Positions 58,681 to 64,000 of a stretch of 64,000 bases of DNA are shown one piece after another. Every line of letters starts with the position of its first letter. Position 1 is the stretch's first letter. This DNA is from Torreya grandis (lineage: Eukaryota; Streptophyta; Pinopsida; Cupressales; Taxaceae). The stretch spans positions 895,001 through 959,000 of the forward strand of contig JARHVA010002682.1 in assembly GCA_037957365.1 (NCBI GenBank), read 5' to 3'. The position numbers and the translations under genes are program-made. A model generated the notes under the pieces. It ran no database searches. It saw only the letters and a list, made by a program, of their open reading frames with translations, and had not been told where the DNA came from.

Positions 58681-61600
58681 CCCCCTCTTAATGACTAAAC
58701 TAGAGACAACTCCAAGTTTGTCTCGAAACTTTACAAAAATAATAGAAACAAGAGGTTTAGTCATTAGATCTGCCGGCTGCTTTGTAGAAGCACAAAAGTG
58801 AAGAGAAACATCACTAGAATCAACAAACTGTCTAATGTAGTGATGATGTATCTCAATGTGTTTGGTGCAAGCATGAAAAACATGATTCTTTACTAACTTC
58901 AATACACTTCGATTATCACAAAATAGTAGAGTAGGTGTATATGAAGGAAGTTGCAAATCAGTAAGAATCCAACGTAGCCAAACTGCTTCACAACTAGCAC
59001 TGACTGTTGTTTTGTATTTTGCTTCAGTGGAAGAGAGAGCAACGGTATGTTGAACCTTGCTTTGCCATGAAACAACTCCTAAACCAAAAGAGAACATATA
59101 CCTGGTGGTAGATTTCTGAGTATCAATTCATCCTCCCCAATTAGAGTTTGTATAACCAATCAATCTGAAATCTATTGTCTTCTGATAGATAATGCTAAAG
59201 TCAAGAGTTCCTTTGACATATCGCAAAACATGTTTTTCTGTTGTCCAATGTACTAGTTTCGGTCGAGACAAAAACCGAGAAAGGTAGGGAACAACAAAAC
59301 ATAAATCTGGTCGAGTGGTGGTAAGATATATCAAGCTGTCCAACTGTCTATATAATGATTCATTCACCAGTGATGAATCATCATGAGCTGATAATTTTAG
59401 CCCTACCTCCATAGGTGTAGTAGCAGAATTACAATCCATCATTCCAAACTTCTTCAAAAGAGTAGTGGCATACTTGACCTGAGCAATGAAAATGGAGTGG
59501 TCATGTTGCTAGAATTCTACACCCAAACAATAGTGTAGGAGGCCTAAATTAGTCATATCAAAAGTAGTGCACAAATCTGATTTGACTTTTTGAATTGTTG
59601 TCTCAATTACTTATGATGGCAAGGTCACAACATATACAATGAGTATCACAATGTCATCATTGGTGCTTTTGATATTGAGATTCGGATCAGATGGACTCCG
59701 TCTGAACCTTGAATCTCGTAGATGCTAATCAATTTTGAAGTACTAGGCTTGCGGAGCCTGTTTAAGCCCATACAAAGACTTCATCAATTTGCAAACCAAA
59801 TGATCACGACCAGGGTTTTGAAAACCTTCAGGGTGCACCATGTATACTTCATCCAAATCGCCATTAAGGAAAGCGCTTTTGACATCCATTTGAAACACTT
59901 TCCAACCAAACGGAGATGAGATAGAAAGAAGTGACCAAAATGTGACCATTTTTGTAGTAGGAGCAAAAGTCTCCTCACAGTCTATTCCCTCATGTTGTGA
60001 AAATCCATTCGCAACAAGACGGGCTTTGTACTTGTCCAAGGTATCATCAACCTTGCATTTAACTTTGTACTCCCATTTGCAACCTTCCCATTTGCAGCCA
60101 AAGGGTTGCTTGCCTGGAGGTAAATGCACCAATGTCCAGGGGTTGTTTCTCATCAAGGCATCATATTCTAATTGCATCGCTTTCTCCCACTCAGGTTTGC
60201 CCTGTGCATCAGAATATCACTGGGACTTTGAAACAGTGAAAATATCATAAGCAAGAGCAAAAGACATAAGTTCTTCATCATCAGTTGAATCCACAACTGA
60301 CTTCCCTGGTTGTCGAGACCATGTATGAGATTGAGGAAGATCACCCTCTCATACATCTTGTAAAGTGGTGTAATACCACTTGGGTCTCTTCTGCACCAAG
60401 GATTCCTATTCTTGTTGAACAACAGATAGATAAGTGGTTGACTCAAGTCAACGACACTAATACACCAATGGAGTGTTAGCCATAGATTGCTGCACTGAAA
60501 ACTGTGGGGGTGTCTCCAAAACATGTGGTTCCTCATCTTTCAGAGGAAGTACAATACTAGAAACCTCTGGATTATCAGAGACAACTTGTTGATTACAAAC
60601 AAAAAATGATTATGTTTCTTTTACATCAACATCCCGACTATGATGATCGTGTTAGTAGACACATCTATTAGTCTACATGTCTTGGGTTGAGTACTATAAC
60701 CAACAAAGAAATATCGGGCATATTTAGAATCTAGTTTACTTCTCTGTTTCTTAGGAATGAGAGCATATGCCGCAGAACCAAAAACATGAAAATGTGTTAC
60801 CTTTGGTTTGATGTTGGACTAGGCTTCTTCCAGAGTGATGTTCTCTAAAGCCTTGCAAGGACTTCTGTTCAGTATGTAGACTGTTGTGTTTACTGCTTCT
60901 CCCTAGTATTTATAGGACATACCTCATCTATGCATCATGGATCGAGCCTTCTCCATGATTGTGCGATTTCGCCTTTCAACCACTCCATTCTGTTGAGGAG
61001 TGTATGGGGTTGTTAGCTATCGATGAATTCCTTCCTTGCCGCAATAGTTCTGAAATTGCTTTGAAGTGAATTCTCCCCCATTATCGGATCGTAAGGTTTT
61101 GATCCGCTGGCTTGTTTCATTTTCTACCAGTGCTTTGAATTTTACAAACTCAACAAAACAGTCAGACTTCTTGTTTAAGAAGTAGACCCACCTTTTTCTA
61201 GAAAAATCATCTATGAACAACAAAAAATACCTTGCACCAAGAATAGTTGATGACTTTCAAGATGGCTCGCATAGATCTGCATGAACAAGATGGAGCCCCT
61301 TTGCTCTCCAGGCACCTTCAGTAGGAAAAGGTTTCCGCTTCTGTTTGCCAGCCAAACAACCTGCACATATATCCTGCTTGACCTGGATAGTAGGCAATCC
61401 AAGAACCATATTCAATTTTTAGATTTTGGCCAAATAATGAAGATTGAAATGTGTAAATCTTTCATGCCATACAACACTAGTATTATTCTCCACAATTAAT
61501 GTATTCAAACTGACAGTGGCAGGATCAACAAGTCTATACAAGCCATTTTGCCCAATGCCTAGGGCTATGACTATCATTTTTGATATTAGACACAATTCAT

Positions 61601-62726
61601 TTCTTTCTTGAGAAATTGATTGTAATGTGAGGGTTTTTAGTTAACTGACTGATTGATAGAAGATTTTTGTTCATTTTAGGTACATACCTAACATTCTTGA
61701 CTATGAAGATTTTTGCAGCATTATTCAATACAATGCGTATATCTCCTATTCCTTCTACAACATGTGATCTACAATCACCCAAGGAAATTGAATATGAAAA
61801 ACTTTCTTTTGTAGTGAAATTAACATACCAGTCTTTTCGACATGTAAAATGCCTTGATGTATCGGAATTAAAGAACCAATCACTGGTAGTTCTCTCATCA
61901 GAGCATGACGCCATGAAAGCATATTTTTCCTCAGATTCAGCTTCAAGTGCTTCCACATTTGCATGCCCTTTTGCCTTGTTATGTGTTAGATCATATTGTC
62001 TTTTTCTACATTCTTTCTTAATATGACCAAATTTTTGACAATAGTAACATTTACCTTGAATTTATGGGGAAGATGAAGACGTATCTGAATGTCTTTTCTA
62101 TTTCGCTTTTGATTGACTAGTAAATACACTTTTCGATTGGCCAAAACTAGGTTCACTGAAGTGTGTCTGTCTGCGTTCTTTTTGCAACAAATATGAACTC
62201 ACCTGATCAAAAGTGAGTGTTATTCTTTGTCATCAGGTGCAAAGCTTCCACGAACGATTCATAAGGTGTTAGGCTATTCGGAACAAGAGCCACCATATCA
62301 TCGTCATCAACCTTTTTATTGATGGTTGACAATTGGTCACAAAGATCTTTCATCCGTAATAAATGTTTTGACAGGGACCCACCTTTGGTCATTTTTGTGG
62401 AAAATGAAAGATTTTTCAAATAAAGTATTTGACTCTTTTCTGAAGTTTGGTACTTGTTCTTGAGACTGGTCCATAGTGCACTTGCTTGTGTAGCATTCCA
62501 AAACTTCGAAATCATATCTGACACAAAGTTTTAACAAAAGAAGGGCTTCTTTATGACATTTGTCATAATCGGCAAAATTTGTTGCCGATCGTTGTTCTGT
62601 GTCAAGTATAATTTTGTCACAATCATGGAATTCCACAATTGTCAAGATTTTATGACTCCACACATTATAATTCTGCCCAGTTAATTTTTGGGCCTCAGAA
62701 AGGACGAGGTTTTGGATATTGGCCAT
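58675..62726 (-). pseudogene. Copia gag-pol polyprotein, broken in many places
   Basis: On the minus strand, gag starts at 62726 ('MANIQNLVLSEAQKL') and shifts frame near 62520. A zinc knuckle (about 62010-62060) precedes the protease, whose Asp-Ser-Gly region reads 'NSDTSRHFT'. Integrase core pieces lie at about 61220-61020 ('LFIDDFSRKRWVYF', 'RSDNGGEFTS'). Reverse transcriptase (60177-59740) has 'KARLVANGFSQHEGIDCEETFAP' and 'FQMDVKSAFLNGDLDEVYM', but the YVDD box near 59635 reads YVVT and is followed by a frameshift. RNase H (59457-58675) has 'TNSNWGG' and ends with 'SSTEAKY'. None of the enzymes can be active. Confidence 0.85.
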
Positions 62727-63504
62727 TTTTCACTCTGAAAAATAATTTTTAACCAATAAAATAAAATTCCAAAAAGTTGAACTTTTTTTTAAAATCTCCC
62801 TAATTTTGTTCCTTTATCTTTCAACTATGCGAAAATTACACAAAAAAACATAATTTTTTTGAAAAATAAATTGTGAACTCAAGGATTTTGAGGGCTGATT
62901 GGAGGTTATTGGTTTGTGCCTGACATGTGCCCTTCCTCGATTGTATTTTTCCCATGTGCCCTACCTCGCAAAAAATTGACCTTCGACCGAACTCGACTAC
63001 AAATTTAAACTCGTTTCCCCAACCAAAGCGCTGCATTTCGTTTCGTGCCTTTCTTGCCACGATGTTTCGTTTCGTGCCCTTCTTGCCTCAACTATGTAGA
63101 ACCTTCGAAGATACGTGCTTTTTTATTTTGACGTTGTGCCCTCGTCGTTCCTGGATGCGACTGTAACTTCAATGAACTCGACTGCATTTGTTCACCTTTC
63201 GTGCCTTCACATGATTTGACTGCATCTTTCACCTTTCAAACTGTCTTCCGGGTATGTCGATTGCAAACTTCGACTGTGTGATGACCAATGATGTTTCAAC
63301 GATCCTGTGTTCTTCTGACCCTTTCGCAACTGGGTACGTGACTGTGTGTTGTCTCTCCTTTGCTGAATGTCTATGCGACTATCAATGACTTCCTTCGCTG
63401 ACTGTCTCTCCCTCTTCCTATCGTTCGTACCCTAGAACCAGGGTGTCTTTGAACAACAAACACTTGTACCATTTTGGGTTCCTCGAGTGGTGGCTCGATA
63501 CTAC

Positions 63505-63731
63505 TATTAGCAAATGAAAGAAGAGATATTTGTGAGAAGCACATGATATATTGATCTACCACTTGATATTACTATTAGCAAATGAAAGAAGAGATATTTG
63601 TGAGAAGCACATGATATATTGATCTGTGCATCAATCTTATTTATGACATCCAAAAATGGTTACAACAGTTACGGGAAGTTATGAGTTAGACATTAACTAA
63701 TATTTGGTTAAGTCTTTATTACATTATTTAA
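63505..63731 (-). repeat. 5' LTR of the copia element with a partial tandem copy of its end
   Basis: The LTR is 63573-63731 (159 bp). Directly next to it, 63505-63572 is a 68-bp partial copy of the same LTR end (TATTAGCAAATGAAAGAAGAG...). The last base of the LTR on the outer side differs from the 3' LTR. Confidence 0.8.
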
Positions 63732-63939
63732 CCTTTCCTCTCGGTAATAACCTCTCATGTAAATTTCTAACTGGATTTCATTGGTATATAATTGAATTTC
63801 ACCATCAACCATGTTGCATTTAAAGCTCTAGATCATTGAATTATGTTCAGAATCTTATATCGTTTACTAAACAATTTTCTTTCCATAATCTAATATTGTT
63901 CACCAATTAATTTCTTTCCTTGGATTTTAGTTAGCTGAT
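63732..63939. repeat. 208-bp direct repeat, right copy
   Basis: Same extent as 58296-58503, from CCTTTCCTCTCGG to AGCTGAT, with about 12 substitutions. The first base follows the copia LTR without any gap. Confidence 0.9.
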
Positions 63940-64000
63940 AAGCACGGTCAGGGGAAATGATGTAGAAATTCAGGGAAGGCACAAAGATTGAAATAAGATA
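63940..64000. other. Window end; nothing recognised
   Basis: Sixty-one bases after the right 208-bp repeat. This should be the original continuation of the HROB downstream region. Confidence 0.4.

Larger units (their letters stand above)
58504..63731 (-). mobile_element. Ty1/copia retrotransposon, about 5.2 kb, inactive
   Basis: The element lies 3' of HROB in the opposite orientation. It has short LTRs, gag, protease, integrase, reverse transcriptase and RNase H in copia order. It is bordered by a 208-bp direct repeat of host DNA rather than by a 5-bp duplication. A methionine-tRNA site near 63494-63504 (minus) is degraded to something like TAGTATCGAGCC. Confidence 0.85.

Overview
This 64-kb window reads as nuclear DNA of a seed plant, most likely a conifer. 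The grounds are long AT-rich non-coding tracts, one split gene with very small exons and a huge intron, and several layers of nested LTR retrotransposons and hAT transposons. That taxonomic call is inference. There is no prokaryotic gene organisation, no CRISPR, and no tRNA or rRNA gene that I could recognise.

The only host gene I can support is the 3' half of a plant HROB homologue (homologous recombination OB-fold protein, DUF4539) on the + strand. Four OB-fold exons lie at 13875-14696 and two C-terminal exons at 57686-58267. All junctions have GT/AG and the reading phase is kept. The two exon groups are separated by one intron of about 43.0 kb (14697-57685). Almost everything else in the window is transposon sequence, most of it inside that intron. 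Exons for the N-terminal part were not found and probably lie upstream of the window or beyond another long intron.

Layout. 1-13874: an LTR tail, an LTR (3031-4120), a decayed Ty3/gypsy gag-protease relic (about 4150-7605), CT-rich DNA, and a short coding-like relic (12679-13045). 14900-23535: an old gypsy element with duplicated gag segments, split by a 2.4-kb solo LTR (19662-22101) that carries a dense CCGAAGG-type motif array. 23906-37913: a dead minus-strand LINE, containing a Ty3/gypsy element (24134-35988), which itself contains a second LTR element (29735-35246) and a non-autonomous hAT element (24538-25516). 40656-47863: a small TRIM-like LTR element whose 3' LTR holds four hAT-type insertions, one of them a 3.5-kb element with a nearly complete transposase. 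51514-56113: a minus-strand LTR retrotransposon with a perfect 5-bp target duplication; its internal region carries a decayed cDNA-like copy of a PDS5 cohesin-regulator gene, split in turn by a solo LTR (53167-54715). 58504-63731: a decayed Ty1/copia element just 3' of HROB, flanked by 208-bp direct repeats instead of a 5-bp duplication.

The most notable items are the PDS5 capture, the stacked hAT insertions with intact 8-bp target duplications, the 43-kb HROB intron, and the 208-bp flanking repeats of the copia element. All transposon proteins seen here have stops, frameshifts or damaged catalytic motifs. Family names come from motif recognition by eye and have not been checked against a database.
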